Shown here one piece after another: positions 24,700 through 34,149 of a stretch of 64,000 bases of DNA. Position numbers and translations under genes: made by a program. Each line of letters begins with the position of its first letter. Positions within the stretch are counted from its first letter, which is position 1. Source of the DNA: JAGSPQ01 sp038206395 (lineage in GTDB: Bacteria > Myxococcota > Myxococcia > Myxococcales > Myxococcaceae); contig JBBRAX010000002.1 in the NCBI GenBank assembly GCA_038206395.1, forward strand, positions 124,001 to 188,000, written 5' to 3'. The notes under the pieces are model-generated. The model was not told where the DNA came from, ran no database searches, and saw only the letters and a list, made by a program, of their open reading frames with translations.

Positions 24700-26394
24700 T
24701 TGCTTTTCCCTCTCGCCCTCCTGCTCGCCGGCCTCGACCTGCCGATGCCTCCGCCGCCCGCGGGGATGCGGGTAGTGCAGGCAGAGACGCCGGTAGTTCC
24801 CGCCGCAGCGGCGGTGGCTCAGGAAGCCGAAGAGCCCCCGACCACCGAGCTCGAAGAAATGCGGGCGCTCGAAGAGAACGCGATCGAGCCTTCGCCCCGC
24901 AGCGACCTCGCCCTGCGGCTCAGCCTGCGGCACCTGGGCTACGGCAGCACCGTGCGCATGCGGCTCGAGTCGTCGCTGGATGCGGCAGACGACTTCGGGG
25001 ACGACCTGCCTTTTCAGCTCGCTCCGGTCACCGACCTCAAGAGCTTCGACGTCGCGTCGGTGAAAGACAGGTACGACATTCCCGTCGAGATGCAGCCGCT
25101 GGTGGTGCAGTACATCCACTTCTTCCAGGGCGCGGGCCGAAAGTGGTTCCGCCGGTGGATGTCACGGTCGACCCGCTACCTGCCGTTGATGCAGCCGATT
25201 CTCGAGAGCCAGGGCCTGCCGCGCGATCTCGTCTACCTGTCGATGATCGAGTCGGGCTTCAACACCCAGGCGAAGTCGTGGGCGGCGGCGGTCGGGCCGT
25301 GGCAGTTCATCGCCGGCACCGCGAAGGACTTCGATCTGAAGAATGACTTCTGGGTCGACGAGCGCCGCGACCCGGTGAAGTCGACCTACGCCGCGGGCCG
25401 GTTTCTGGGCCAGCTGTACGGCGACCTGGGCCACTGGTACCTCGCCTGGGCTGGCTACAACACCGGCGGCAACCGCGTGCGGCGGATGATCACCGCCCAG
25501 AAGACCACCGACTTCTGGATCCTTTCCGAGGCGAAGAAGGGCTTCGCGACAGAGACCAAGCACTACGTGCCGAAGCTGATCGCCTGCGCGCTGGTGGCCA
25601 AACACCCCGAGGCCTTCGGCTTCTCGCAGGACGAGTTCCAGTACGAGGCGCCGCTGGAATACGACGAGGTGAAGCTCACGTCGCAGGTCGACGTCGACGT
25701 GCTCGCCCGCGCTGCCAACATCAGCCTCGAAGACTTCGCGCTCTACAACCCCGAGGTGAAGCGCTGGTGCACCCCGCCCGCTTCCGAGAAAGAGCCGTAC
25801 CTCGTCAAGATTCCGAAGACGCAAGGGGCGCTGTTCGCCGAGAACTTCGCCAAATACACGCCAGGCGAACGGCTGAACTTCGTGTTCCACAAGGTGAAGA
25901 AGGGCGACACGCTGTCCGCCATCTCGGCCACCTACCACTCGGCCTCCGAAGCGATCTTGAAGATGAACGGGCTCAAGTCGGCCAAGAGCCTGAAGGTCAA
26001 CTCTGAGCTGATCATCCCCACGCCCAGCGCCCGCGCGCTCAAAGCAGGAAGAGCCGACCCGAGCTTCGAGCGCCAGGTCGCGCACGCGCGGAAGACAGTC
26101 GCCGCGGTGCGACCGGAAGACGAAGTACCCGCAGGCGCTGCGACCGGAAAATCGATCGCCCAGGGCACCGTCGCGATCGAACAGGTCGGAGCCAAGACCC
26201 GCGTCACCTACGGCGTCGCCAGCGGCGACACGCTGTGGAGCATCAGCCAGCGCTTCGACGTCTCGATCACCGACCTGAAGAACTGGAATGAAGTGCTCGA
26301 GCGCGGCGCCAAGCGCATGCGCGTCGGCACGTCGTTGATCGTCTGGCCCGGCAGCAAGGCCCGGCTCGACGTCGTCACCGCGAAGACGCCCTAA
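24700..26394 (+). CDS. Membrane-associated lytic transglycosylase with two LysM domains
   Basis: This 564-residue protein has a short hydrophobic start (TTG, preceded by GAGG five bases away), a Pro/Glu-rich linker, and an SLT (MltD-like) domain with RDLVYLSMIESGFN, where Glu 184 is the catalytic acid, then WQFIAGTA and WYLAWAGYN. Two LysM domains follow, VKKGDTLSAISATYH near residue 405 and VASGDTLWSISQRFD near residue 505. It cuts the glycan strand of peptidoglycan with formation of anhydro-MurNAc; LysM binds the glycan. The last four bases overlap the convergent yccF gene. Confidence 0.92.
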   Translation: MLFPLALLLAGLDLPMPPPPAGMRVVQAETPVVPAAAAVAQEAEEPPTTELEEMRALEENAIEPSPRSDLALRLSLRHLGYGSTVRMRLESSLDAADDFGDDLPFQLAPVTDLKSFDVASVKDRYDIPVEMQPLVVQYIHFFQGAGRKWFRRWMSRSTRYLPLMQPILESQGLPRDLVYLSMIESGFNTQAKSWAAAVGPWQFIAGTAKDFDLKNDFWVDERRDPVKSTYAAGRFLGQLYGDLGHWYLAWAGYNTGGNRVRRMITAQKTTDFWILSEAKKGFATETKHYVPKLIACALVAKHPEAFGFSQDEFQYEAPLEYDEVKLTSQVDVDVLARAANISLEDFALYNPEVKRWCTPPASEKEPYLVKIPKTQGALFAENFAKYTPGERLNFVFHKVKKGDTLSAISATYHSASEAILKMNGLKSAKSLKVNSELIIPTPSARALKAGRADPSFERQVAHARKTVAAVRPEDEVPAGAATGKSIAQGTVAIEQVGAKTRVTYGVASGDTLWSISQRFDVSITDLKNWNEVLERGAKRMRVGTSLIVWPGSKARLDVVTAKTP

Positions 26395-26765
26395 GGCAGT
26401 TCCCGAATCCGCGTCCCGAACGGAGCCAGCGCCAGCATCCCCAGCTTCACGTGCTGGTACGCGAAAGGGATGCCGATGATCGAGCACGCCAGCGGCACCG
26501 CCAGCACCAGGTGGGTGAGGAAGATCCAGATTCCCGCGAACACCAGCCAGATGATGTTCAGCCCGAAGCTGACCGCCCCCTTCCCTTCCGACGTGAAGTC
26601 CTTGCCAAACGGGAAGAGCGCCAGGCCGGCGAGCTTGAAGCACTGAAGTCCGAAGGGGATCCCCACGATGGTGAGGCAGCACACCAGCCCGACCAGCAGG
26701 TACTCGACGGCGGTAATCAAGCCACCACCGAAAATCGCCCACAGCAGATTGAGCAGGAAGCGCAT
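26391..26765 (-). CDS. yccF: YccF-family inner membrane protein
   Basis: This 124-residue protein consists of two similar YccF domains, each with a helix then a GIPFG..C or GIPFAYQ motif followed by K-LAL-PFG. The first half has FLLNLLWAIFGG and VGIPFGLQCFKLAGLALFPFG, the second half FGLNIIWLVFAGIWI and IGIPFAYQHVKLGMLALAPFG. The number of helices is about four. The family has no defined role. It is divergent from glycerate kinase. Confidence 0.88.
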   Translation of the reverse strand: MRFLLNLLWAIFGGGLITAVEYLLVGLVCCLTIVGIPFGLQCFKLAGLALFPFGKDFTSEGKGAVSFGLNIIWLVFAGIWIFLTHLVLAVPLACSIIGIPFAYQHVKLGMLALAPFGTRIRELP

Positions 26766-26814
26766 CGTTCACTGTCTATACTGACCGGCCTGAAGTTCGA
26801 TTGCATCGCCCGCC

Positions 26815-27936
26815 ATGACGCTGAAAGTGTTGATCGCCCCCCAGGAATTCAAAGGCACCCTGACTGCTTTGCAGGCGGGGCAGGCGATCATGCGCGGCTT
26901 CACCAGCGTGCACGACCAGGCAGAGGTCGACGTGGTGCCGCTGGCCGATGGCGGTGCGGGCACGGTCGACGTGTTGCTGACCGCGGGCGACGGCGAAGAA
27001 CGCTTCACCCGGGTCACCGACCCAATGGGCCGGCCGGTGCACGCGCGCTGGGGGCTGCTCGACGGCGGCAAGACCGCGGTGATCGAGATGGCCGCCGCTT
27101 CCGGCCTGGCCCTGGTGCAGAAGGCCGACCGCGATCCGATGACGGCGCACACCTACGGCACCGGCGAGCTGATTCTCGCCGCGCTCGATGCCGGAGCTCG
27201 CCGCATTCTCATCGGCGCGGGCGGTAGCGCGACGTGCGACGGAGGCGTCGGAGCGGCCTCTGCCCTCGGCGTCGCCTTCCTCGACGACAAAGGCGCCCAC
27301 CTGCCGCTGGGCCCCCGCCACCTCGCTCGCCTGAAGAAGATCGACAAGTCGGGCCTCGACCCGCGCCTCGCCGGCGCCACGCTCGAGGTGCTCACCGACG
27401 TCCGCAACCCGCTGCTGGGCGAAGAAGGGTCGGCCCGCATCTACGCTCCGCAGAAGGGCGCCGATCACGACGACATCGAACGGCTCGACACGCTTCTTCA
27501 CCAGCTTGCCCGCATCAGCCGCGAAACCAGCGGCGAGGCCTTCGAACAGGAAGCAGGTTCAGGGGCCGCCGGGGGTCTCGCCTTCGGCCTCCGCGCCTTC
27601 TGTGGTGGGCAGCTGCGCCGCGGCTTCGACGTCATCTCGGAGGCGCTGGGCCTCTTCACCAAAGTGAACGAGTGCGACCTGGTGCTCACCGGCGAAGGCC
27701 AGTTGGACCCGCAGACGGCGTACTTCAAGGGCCCATACGCGCTCGGCCGCCTCGCCCGCATGCAGAAGAAGCGGGTGGTGATTTTCGCCGGCGCGGTGCA
27801 CGGCGGCTCGTCGGGCGTTCGCGATGCCTTCGACGAAGTCGTCGCCGTCAGCCGCGGCAACCGCCTGGATCCAGCCCGCGCCGGCGTCGATCTCGAAGAG
27901 GCCGTTGCCCGCTGGGCGATTCGTCAGTCGAAGTAG
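26815..27936 (+). CDS. glxK: Glycerate 2-kinase (GlxK/GarK type)
   Basis: This 373-residue protein matches glycerate kinase type 1 of the GarK/GlxK family: N-terminal KVLIAPQEFKGTLTA, LADGGAGTVD, the TYGTGELI segment, the phosphate loop IGAGGSATCDGGVG, and a C-terminal LVLTGEGQLDPQTAYFKGP. It phosphorylates glycerate to 2-phosphoglycerate, feeding glycolysis. No glyoxylate or glucarate pathway genes are near, so it appears to act alone. A terminal gap of 46 bases precedes the alpha-2-macroglobulin gene. Confidence 0.93.
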   Translation: MTLKVLIAPQEFKGTLTALQAGQAIMRGFTSVHDQAEVDVVPLADGGAGTVDVLLTAGDGEERFTRVTDPMGRPVHARWGLLDGGKTAVIEMAAASGLALVQKADRDPMTAHTYGTGELILAALDAGARRILIGAGGSATCDGGVGAASALGVAFLDDKGAHLPLGPRHLARLKKIDKSGLDPRLAGATLEVLTDVRNPLLGEEGSARIYAPQKGADHDDIERLDTLLHQLARISRETSGEAFEQEAGSGAAGGLAFGLRAFCGGQLRRGFDVISEALGLFTKVNECDLVLTGEGQLDPQTAYFKGPYALGRLARMQKKRVVIFAGAVHGGSSGVRDAFDEVVAVSRGNRLDPARAGVDLEEAVARWAIRQSK

Positions 27937-27982
27937 GAACTGCGGAGTGCTGGCAGGTGTCGTGGCGAGGAGGGTTGTCCCC

Positions 27983-30900
27983 ATGAAGAAGTGGCTGATT
28001 CTGGGTGGCCTGCTGGCTGCCCTGCTGGTGATTGTCTCGACGCAGGTGTGCCTCACCACCGGCTTTCGCCACGGGCTCTGGCTCGACCGCTGCCCCGACG
28101 GCGATCTTCACCAGACGGTGAACGTCTACGCCGGCTCGCTCGCACGTGGAGGCAAGAGCACGGTGACCGTCGGCGTTCGCGCCCACTACACCGAAGGCAA
28201 AGCCGACGCGGTGCAGACGGCGAACCTGCAGAGCTTCTCGCCCCGCCTGTTCCTCGTCGACGGCACGAAGGAAACCGAGCTCAAGCCCGAGAAGCCATGG
28301 TCGAGCATGAACGAGCGGCAGATGGCGGAAATCGAGCTGCCGAAGGTGAACGACGGCGACTACCTGCTGCGCGCGAAGGTCACGTCTTCCCTGGGCGAGA
28401 GCGCGCTCGACGTCCCGCTGCCGCTCTACGCGCCGGCCCGCGTTCACGTCATCACCGACCGCCCCCTGTATGAGCCGGGCAACACCGTGAAGTTCCGCGC
28501 GGTGGCGCTGAAGGGCAGTGATCTGACTCCGCTCGACGGCCGGCCCGGCACGTGGCGCGTCTACGACGGCCAGGGCACCTTGCTGCTCGAAGAGAAGGCG
28601 CCCGCGGGTCCGTGGGGCATCGTCAGCGGCACCTTCCCCATCGACTCCGGCGCCGAGAGCGGGACCTGGCGCCTCGAGTGGGCCTCGGGCGGCGCGGTCG
28701 GCCAGCGCACCTTCACCGTTAAGCCGTTCACCCTGCCCCGCTTCCGCGTCGAGGCCTCGCCGGGCAAGCCCTTCTACGGGCGCGGCGAGAAGCCCGTGCT
28801 CAAGGGAGACGTGCGGTACAGCTCGGGCGCTCCCGTCGCGAACGCGAAGCTCGAGCTCAAGTGGAACATCGACGGCGAGTGGCCGGCCCCGACGTCGTGG
28901 GTCGACGGCGAAGCGCTGCCGAAGGTCGTCACTGCCAACGCCAGCGGCCACTTCAGCGTCGAACTGCCCGCAGTGCCCGAAGACCTGCAGAAGCAGAGCA
29001 ACCTCATCGCGCAGGTTTCCGCGATTGACAGCAGCGGCGACCGCGTCGAGAGCAGCGCCGTCGTCTTGCTGTCGGAAGACGCGATTGCCGTCTCAGCTGT
29101 GCCCGAGCTTGCGGGCGGCCTCGTGCAGGGCTTCAACAACCGGCTCTACCTGCGCGCGACCAGCGCCGAAGGCCAGGTGCTCACCGGCGTGCACCTGACG
29201 GTGAAGCGGCTGTGGGAGCCGACGGACAAAGGGGTGAACGCAGCCGTCGACGAAGACGGCGTCGCCTCGCTGCAGATCGACCCCGGCCCTCCCGTGAACG
29301 TCGTCATCCCGGCGCAGCCGTTTCGCCCGCCTCCGCGTGCCGATGTCGTCACGCGCGGCGAGCTCTACAACCTGCTCGACGACGAGAGCAGCGAGCCGAC
29401 CCTGGCTGATCGCCTCGCCTTCGATCGCCTCGAGAAGCCGCTGGAAGCTTGCGCCCGCTTCGTCGACGTCACAGGTGGCCAGGCCCACTTCGGCATTCGC
29501 GCTTCGGGAGGTGGCGTCATCGCAGGGATGGCGTCGCCCGCCACCCGGCTCGGCCGCTGTGTCGAGGCCATCGTTCGCACCGTGAAGCTGAGCGCCGGGA
29601 AAGAGAGGCTCTTCGACGTTACCTGGAGCTTCAACGACAGCGACCTGCCGAAGCTCACCGCCAGCGCGGAAGGCGTGCCCGACGTGCCGGCTGGACTCGA
29701 GGAGGCACTGACCGACGCGATGGTGACCGTTCGCGACTGCCTTCCACCGACCGTCGAGTCCGGCGCGCTGACGCGAAAGGTAACGTGGACGAAGAAGGCG
29801 GGCTCGCGCACCGTCGACCTCGCGTGGATCCCCAACGTCAGCGACGCGCGCTTCACCGACGCGGCGCTCTCGTGCATTCAGGGCCGGATGCAGAAGCTCG
29901 AGCTGCCGAAGCTTTCGCGTGAAGACGAGGAAGCAGACGACGTGTCGTCGGCGGTCGGCTTCGCGCACCTGCAGGTGCAGGCCCCGGCGAAGTACGAGGC
30001 GCAGCGGCCCCAGGCCACCACGCGCGTCGGCTACGAGTTCCTGATCACGGCCCGCCGCGGTGATTCGCTGGTCGGCTCGACGAAGCTGCTGCTGACGCCG
30101 GGTGAGATTCCCGCGCTGCGCCTGCGGGTCGACTCGCAGCTGGTGAAGCCGGGCGCCACGGTCGAGGTCGAGGTGCTGCGCGGGCCCGCCTACCAGGGCG
30201 AGCTGCCCGAGAAGGCCTCCCTGACGATGATCCGCGACGTGAAGGAAGAGAAGCTGGACGCGAAGACACGAAAGGTCCGCTTCAATCTGCCGAAGGAGTT
30301 CGAAGGCTGGGCCACGGTGCAGTGCGGCACCGCGAGCGTGTACCTCTTCGTCGAGCCCGAGGCGCTGCTGCAGGTGTCGGTGAAGGCAGAGAAAGACCGC
30401 TACGCGCCGGGGCAGATCGCTCGCCTCAACCTCGAGACGCGCACCGGCGCGGTGGCGGGACCCGCGGCGGTCGGCTTGTTCGGCGTCGACGAGAGCCTCG
30501 CGCAGCTGGTCGCCCTGCCCGGCACCGACGAGCTGTCTCCGCTGCGGCCGCAGGTGCAGTTCACCACTGGCTTCCCGGGGCTCGATGCCCAGGCGCTGTC
30601 GATGGGCCGGGTGCGAGGAAAGAACGCCACTGCCGCGACGCTGCTCAAGGTGAGCGCGCTGCCGCCGGCTGCTGAGCTCGAGAGCGCCGTGTCTGTGTCG
30701 GGCGAGACGCTCTTCGACCCGATTGAGACGCTGACCGACAAGTTCTACATCGCGCTCGAAGAGCTGCACGCGCAGACGCGGCAGTGGGAAGCGTCGGCGC
30801 CTGAGGCCGAGAAGATGACGCCGAAGACGATGGCCAGCCTGTGGGGCAAGGCGATCGACAGCCTCGAGAAGAAGAAGACGCCTGCCAACGACGCGTGGGG

Positions 30901-31036
30901 CCGGCCGCTGCGGCTCCACCGTTTGCCGTACGACCTCGTCAGCCTCACCGACCCGCGCGCCGTCGTCGTCAACGGCACCCGCCTGCCCGAAGACGTCGAG
31001 AACTGGCCCGCCTGGGTGTCGAAGGAGAAGCCGTGA
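27983..31036 (+). CDS. Alpha-2-macroglobulin-like protein, N-terminal (MG domain) half
   Basis: This 1017-residue protein has a single N-terminal membrane helix (KKWLILGGLLAALLVIVST) and a chain of beta-sandwich macroglobulin-type domains. The MG2-like segment RVHVITDRPLYEPGNTVKFRA is diagnostic (residues about 155-175), and a late MG domain has YAPGQIARLNLETRTG with AVGLFGVDESLAQL. Between them (residues about 485-640) are two segments, each with a Cys pair (490/526 and 586/631), resembling AgmX/PglI C-terminal domains of Myxococcota. The protein stops before the thioester part, which is encoded by the next gene (GTGA overlap). Predicted periplasmic, perhaps a protease trap or surface-envelope guard. 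Confidence 0.85.
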   Translation: MKKWLILGGLLAALLVIVSTQVCLTTGFRHGLWLDRCPDGDLHQTVNVYAGSLARGGKSTVTVGVRAHYTEGKADAVQTANLQSFSPRLFLVDGTKETELKPEKPWSSMNERQMAEIELPKVNDGDYLLRAKVTSSLGESALDVPLPLYAPARVHVITDRPLYEPGNTVKFRAVALKGSDLTPLDGRPGTWRVYDGQGTLLLEEKAPAGPWGIVSGTFPIDSGAESGTWRLEWASGGAVGQRTFTVKPFTLPRFRVEASPGKPFYGRGEKPVLKGDVRYSSGAPVANAKLELKWNIDGEWPAPTSWVDGEALPKVVTANASGHFSVELPAVPEDLQKQSNLIAQVSAIDSSGDRVESSAVVLLSEDAIAVSAVPELAGGLVQGFNNRLYLRATSAEGQVLTGVHLTVKRLWEPTDKGVNAAVDEDGVASLQIDPGPPVNVVIPAQPFRPPPRADVVTRGELYNLLDDESSEPTLADRLAFDRLEKPLEACARFVDVTGGQAHFGIRASGGGVIAGMASPATRLGRCVEAIVRTVKLSAGKERLFDVTWSFNDSDLPKLTASAEGVPDVPAGLEEALTDAMVTVRDCLPPTVESGALTRKVTWTKKAGSRTVDLAWIPNVSDARFTDAALSCIQGRMQKLELPKLSREDEEADDVSSAVGFAHLQVQAPAKYEAQRPQATTRVGYEFLITARRGDSLVGSTKLLLTPGEIPALRLRVDSQLVKPGATVEVEVLRGPAYQGELPEKASLTMIRDVKEEKLDAKTRKVRFNLPKEFEGWATVQCGTASVYLFVEPEALLQVSVKAEKDRYAPGQIARLNLETRTGAVAGPAAVGLFGVDESLAQLVALPGTDELSPLRPQVQFTTGFPGLDAQALSMGRVRGKNATAATLLKVSALPPAAELESAVSVSGETLFDPIETLTDKFYIALEELHAQTRQWEASAPEAEKMTPKTMASLWGKAIDSLEKKKTPANDAWGRPLRLHRLPYDLVSLTDPRAVVVNGTRLPEDVENWPAWVSKEKP

Positions 31037-33447
31037 GCAAGAAATCGTTCGTGCAGGGGTTCGTCTCGGCGTTTCTCATTGGCTGCGTGGTGCTGTCGCT
31101 GCTCGTGATGCTGGGCGACCGCATCCGCCGGCTCTTCGCGATGTCAGCCGACTCGCTGGCCGGCAACGACTCGAAGACGGCCTACTTCGCTGCGCCGCCC
31201 ACCGCGATGGCGGAGTCCGCACCGATGATGGAAGAAGGAAAGATGGGGCGGAAGGGCGATAGCTCCGGCCTGATGAAGAAGAAGATGCAGAACTTCGGGG
31301 GCGGCGGCGACGGCTACGCCGCGCTCGGGGGAATGGGCCCTGGCCGTGGCGGACCTTCAGCGGCACCGCCGGCACCCGTGGTCGCGATGGACGCCGAGTC
31401 TGCGGCGCCGCCCGAGGCTGACCAAGGCGGCGGAGCCCCCGCGGCAACGCGTGCCTGGTTCCCCGAGACCTTCCTCTTCGAGCCGTTGATCGTCACCGAC
31501 GCCGAGGGCCGCGCGACCGTGCCAGTGAAGGTGCCCGACCGTCTGACCTCGTGGCGCGTGCTCGCGCTGGCCCACTCCCGGCAGGGCGGCCAGGCGGGAG
31601 CAGTGACTTCCTTTCTCGGCACCCTTCCCACCTACGTCGACCCCGTCATCCCCGGCTTCCTCATCGCGGGCGATGAAGTGCGGCTGCCGGTTCAGCTGAT
31701 CAACACGACCACCAACGACATCAGCACCACGCTCAAGCTGTCGGCGCAGAACGGCGTGCTGTCGGCGACGGGCGGCGCAGTGAAGCTGCCGGCCGAGGGC
31801 AACACCGTGCAGTACGTCACGCTGAAGACGTCGCGCCCGGGCACCACGACCTTCAAGGCGGTGCTTGGAAACACCGACGCGGTCGAACGCACCATCAGCG
31901 TGAAGCCCGCGGGGCAGCTGCAGACAGTCACCGCGGGCAGCACGCTCGCCTCGCCGCGGTCCGTCGAGTTCGCAGGTCCCGCCGACGCGCTCGAAGGCAG
32001 TGAGACGATTCGCCTGCAGGTCTTCCCCGGAGCGCTCGCGCTGGTCCGGTCTGAGCTCTCGGCCGCTCCCCACCGCGGCGGCGTCGCCGACGATGCGTAC
32101 ACGTTGCTGCTTACCGGCCGCGCGCCGGCGTTGCTTCGTTCGCTGGGCAGTGAGCCTGCGATGGACGTCATCCGCGATCTCGCCGTCGTCTCGACGCAAC
32201 GCACGATGCGCCACGCGCGCGCGCCGGATTACCCGAGCGCCGTGCTGCTGGCCGAGTCGGCGCTGGCGCACCCCGACAAGCCGGTGCTGGCGCGGCTGGG
32301 CGAGAGGCTCGCCGCGCAGGTCGCGTCGGCGCAGCGGCCCGATGGCACCTGCCAGGGCAACGACGGGTGGACGCTGCAGCGGCTGCTGGTGACGACCGCG
32401 GGGTGCGTGCAGGCGGTGCGCGCGGCGAACACCACGGCGGCGCAGAAGCAGCGCGCGGCAGCGGTGGCGATCCGGGCCAGCGGCGCCTTCGAGCGCAACC
32501 TCGCCCGCATCGAAGACAGCTACACGGCCGCCGCGATCCTCGCCAGCGGAGCAGCCACTGGCACCATCGCCGACGCGCTGCAGAAGAAGCTGCTCGAGGG
32601 CATCACCGACGGCACCGACGGCGCGAAGTACCTGAAGGTCGAGACGGGCGTCGTGCGCGCCGACGGCAACGTGCCGTCGACGGCGGAAGCGACGGCGCTG
32701 GCAGTGCTCGCGCTGCAGGCCGACGAGAAGCAGGCGGCCGTGGTGGCAGACCTGGGAACCTGGCTGCTGGCGAACTACTCGCCGGTGTACGGCTGGGGCG
32801 ATGGGCAGGCGAACCTCGCGGCGCTGCGGGCAGTGACGACGCTCTTCAAGGCGCCGGTGCCGGCCGGGGTGAAGATCTCGCTCGAGCGCGACGGCAAGGC
32901 AGTCACCAGTGGCGTGCTCGATGCGGCGCACCTGCACGACGTGCTGACGCTCGAAGCACTGGTTCCAGGCAGCAGCGGCGCGCACACCTGGAAGGTCACC
33001 GCCGAGCCCGCAGTGCCGGGCCTGGGCTTCTCGCTGACGCTGATGGCGCACACGCCGTGGAAGGACGAGCTCACCGCCGGCCTCGAGCTGACGTCGAAGC
33101 TTCCCGACGACTTGAAGGTCGGTGAGCTGGCCGAGCTCGAGCTCACCGTCGCGGCGCCGGCCAACACCCCGACCAAGCTGCGGCTCGCACTGCCCGCGGG
33201 TGTTCAGCCCGACTCGCCTTCACTCAACGCGCTGGTCGCCACGCGAACCATCTCGCACTTCGAAACCGAAGACGGAGCGATCACCCTTCACCTCGCCGCC
33301 CTTCGCCCCGGCGCCACCTTCCAGGGGAAGCTCAAGGTCGTCCCCACCCTGGGCGGTACGCTTCACGCAGCGGCCACCACGCTCGAGCCCGAAGGCCGCC
33401 CGCAGCTCGCCAGCGTCTTCAAGTCTGCAGTCTGGTTGGTCAAGTAG
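31033..33447 (+). CDS. Alpha-2-macroglobulin-like protein, C-terminal half without thioester
   Basis: This 804-residue protein starts with a membrane helix (FVQGFVSAFLIGCVVLSLLVML), then a Met/Gly/Pro-rich linker, then the A2M domain signature WFPETFLFEPLIV, GRATVPVKVPDRLTSWRVLALAHS (from about residue 140). A thioester-domain-like helical region follows. Where the family usually has GCxEQ, this protein reads HRGGVADDAY, so the thioester Cys and Gln are missing. The rest is a terpenoid-cyclase-like helical domain and a receptor-binding-like domain. It is translationally coupled to the first half and presumably forms one complex with it. This split and thioester-free arrangement is unusual. 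Confidence 0.85.
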   Translation: MSKKSFVQGFVSAFLIGCVVLSLLVMLGDRIRRLFAMSADSLAGNDSKTAYFAAPPTAMAESAPMMEEGKMGRKGDSSGLMKKKMQNFGGGGDGYAALGGMGPGRGGPSAAPPAPVVAMDAESAAPPEADQGGGAPAATRAWFPETFLFEPLIVTDAEGRATVPVKVPDRLTSWRVLALAHSRQGGQAGAVTSFLGTLPTYVDPVIPGFLIAGDEVRLPVQLINTTTNDISTTLKLSAQNGVLSATGGAVKLPAEGNTVQYVTLKTSRPGTTTFKAVLGNTDAVERTISVKPAGQLQTVTAGSTLASPRSVEFAGPADALEGSETIRLQVFPGALALVRSELSAAPHRGGVADDAYTLLLTGRAPALLRSLGSEPAMDVIRDLAVVSTQRTMRHARAPDYPSAVLLAESALAHPDKPVLARLGERLAAQVASAQRPDGTCQGNDGWTLQRLLVTTAGCVQAVRAANTTAAQKQRAAAVAIRASGAFERNLARIEDSYTAAAILASGAATGTIADALQKKLLEGITDGTDGAKYLKVETGVVRADGNVPSTAEATALAVLALQADEKQAAVVADLGTWLLANYSPVYGWGDGQANLAALRAVTTLFKAPVPAGVKISLERDGKAVTSGVLDAAHLHDVLTLEALVPGSSGAHTWKVTAEPAVPGLGFSLTLMAHTPWKDELTAGLELTSKLPDDLKVGELAELELTVAAPANTPTKLRLALPAGVQPDSPSLNALVATRTISHFETEDGAITLHLAALRPGATFQGKLKVVPTLGGTLHAAATTLEPEGRPQLASVFKSAVWLVK

Positions 33448-33471
33448 CGCGCGCTGCGCTAGCAACGCCAG

Positions 33472-34146
33472 ATGCGAACTCTGATTCTGGCGGCGACGGT
33501 TCTGGCGATCGGCTGTGGCAGCAGCAGCACCACTACCGGCGGTACGGGCGGCGGAACTGGTACCGGCGGCGGCTCAACCAGCACCGGCGGCGGTACCGGC
33601 ACCGGCACCGGCGGCGGCTCAACCGGCACCGGCGGCGGCTCAACCGGCACCGGCGGCGGTACCGGCACCGGCGGCGGCTCAACTGGCACCGGCGGTGGAG
33701 CCGGGGGCCACCTGGTGAACGCGTCGACGGCGTGTCCGCACGTGGTGCTGAACACCACCCTTCCCGCGGTCTACGCGGGCGACACCACGGGCCTGCCGAA
33801 CTGGATCACGAGCACGCGGCTGGAATGGACAGACGCCCCGGACGAGTCGTTGCGCTTCGTCGCTCCGAGCACGGGCGACTACTACTTCGACATCGCGGCC
33901 ACGAACTCGAACCTCGGCGTGAGCATTCGCAACTTCAACGGCAGCCTCCACGCCACCGCGGGCTGCCCGGCGGCCGGAGCCACCTTCATGAACGACGGGG
34001 TCTACGAGTCTGAAAAGCCGCCCGACGGCGGCTTCGGCTACCCCGCGCACCTCGACGCTGGCACCCAGGTGCTGATCTGGATCAGCACGCCGTACTTCGC
34101 TCCGGTGAAGACAGGCGCGTACACGCTGACCGTCTCGAAGAACTGA
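33472..34146 (+). CDS. Lipoprotein with a Gly/Thr/Ser tandem-repeat linker
   Basis: This 224-residue protein has a lipobox signal (LILAATVLAIGC). Residues 20-80 are a low-complexity linker of GGGTGTGGGSTGT type encoded by a GC-rich tandem repeat. A C-terminal beta-sandwich of about 145 residues follows, with YYFDIAATNSNLGVSIRNF and GAYTLTVSKN, similar in style to bacterial pre-peptidase C-terminal domains. It is probably displayed on the cell surface, where the linker acts as a flexible spacer. It lies 24 bases after the alpha-2-macroglobulin gene and may be part of that operon. Confidence 0.75.
   Translation: MRTLILAATVLAIGCGSSSTTTGGTGGGTGTGGGSTSTGGGTGTGTGGGSTGTGGGSTGTGGGTGTGGGSTGTGGGAGGHLVNASTACPHVVLNTTLPAVYAGDTTGLPNWITSTRLEWTDAPDESLRFVAPSTGDYYFDIAATNSNLGVSIRNFNGSLHATAGCPAAGATFMNDGVYESEKPPDGGFGYPAHLDAGTQVLIWISTPYFAPVKTGAYTLTVSKN
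33535..33708 (+). repeat. In-frame GC-rich tandem repeat in a lipoprotein linker
   Basis: The DNA repeats variants of GGCGGCGGCTCAACCGGCACC (21 bases) and the shorter GGCGGTACCGGCACC in frame, coding for Gly/Thr/Ser. All units are multiples of three, so copy-number change would lengthen or shorten the spacer without a frameshift. Confidence 0.8.
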
Positions 34147-34149
34147 AGG

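Noticed and set aside
29093..30919. Minus-strand ORF of 608 codons
   Set aside because: Antisense to the A2M gene; Arg/Leu/His-rich with no recognisable domain.
31033..33447. Frameshift between the two A2M halves
   Set aside because: The second half has its own membrane helix and linker right after its GTG, which points to two true genes rather than a broken one.
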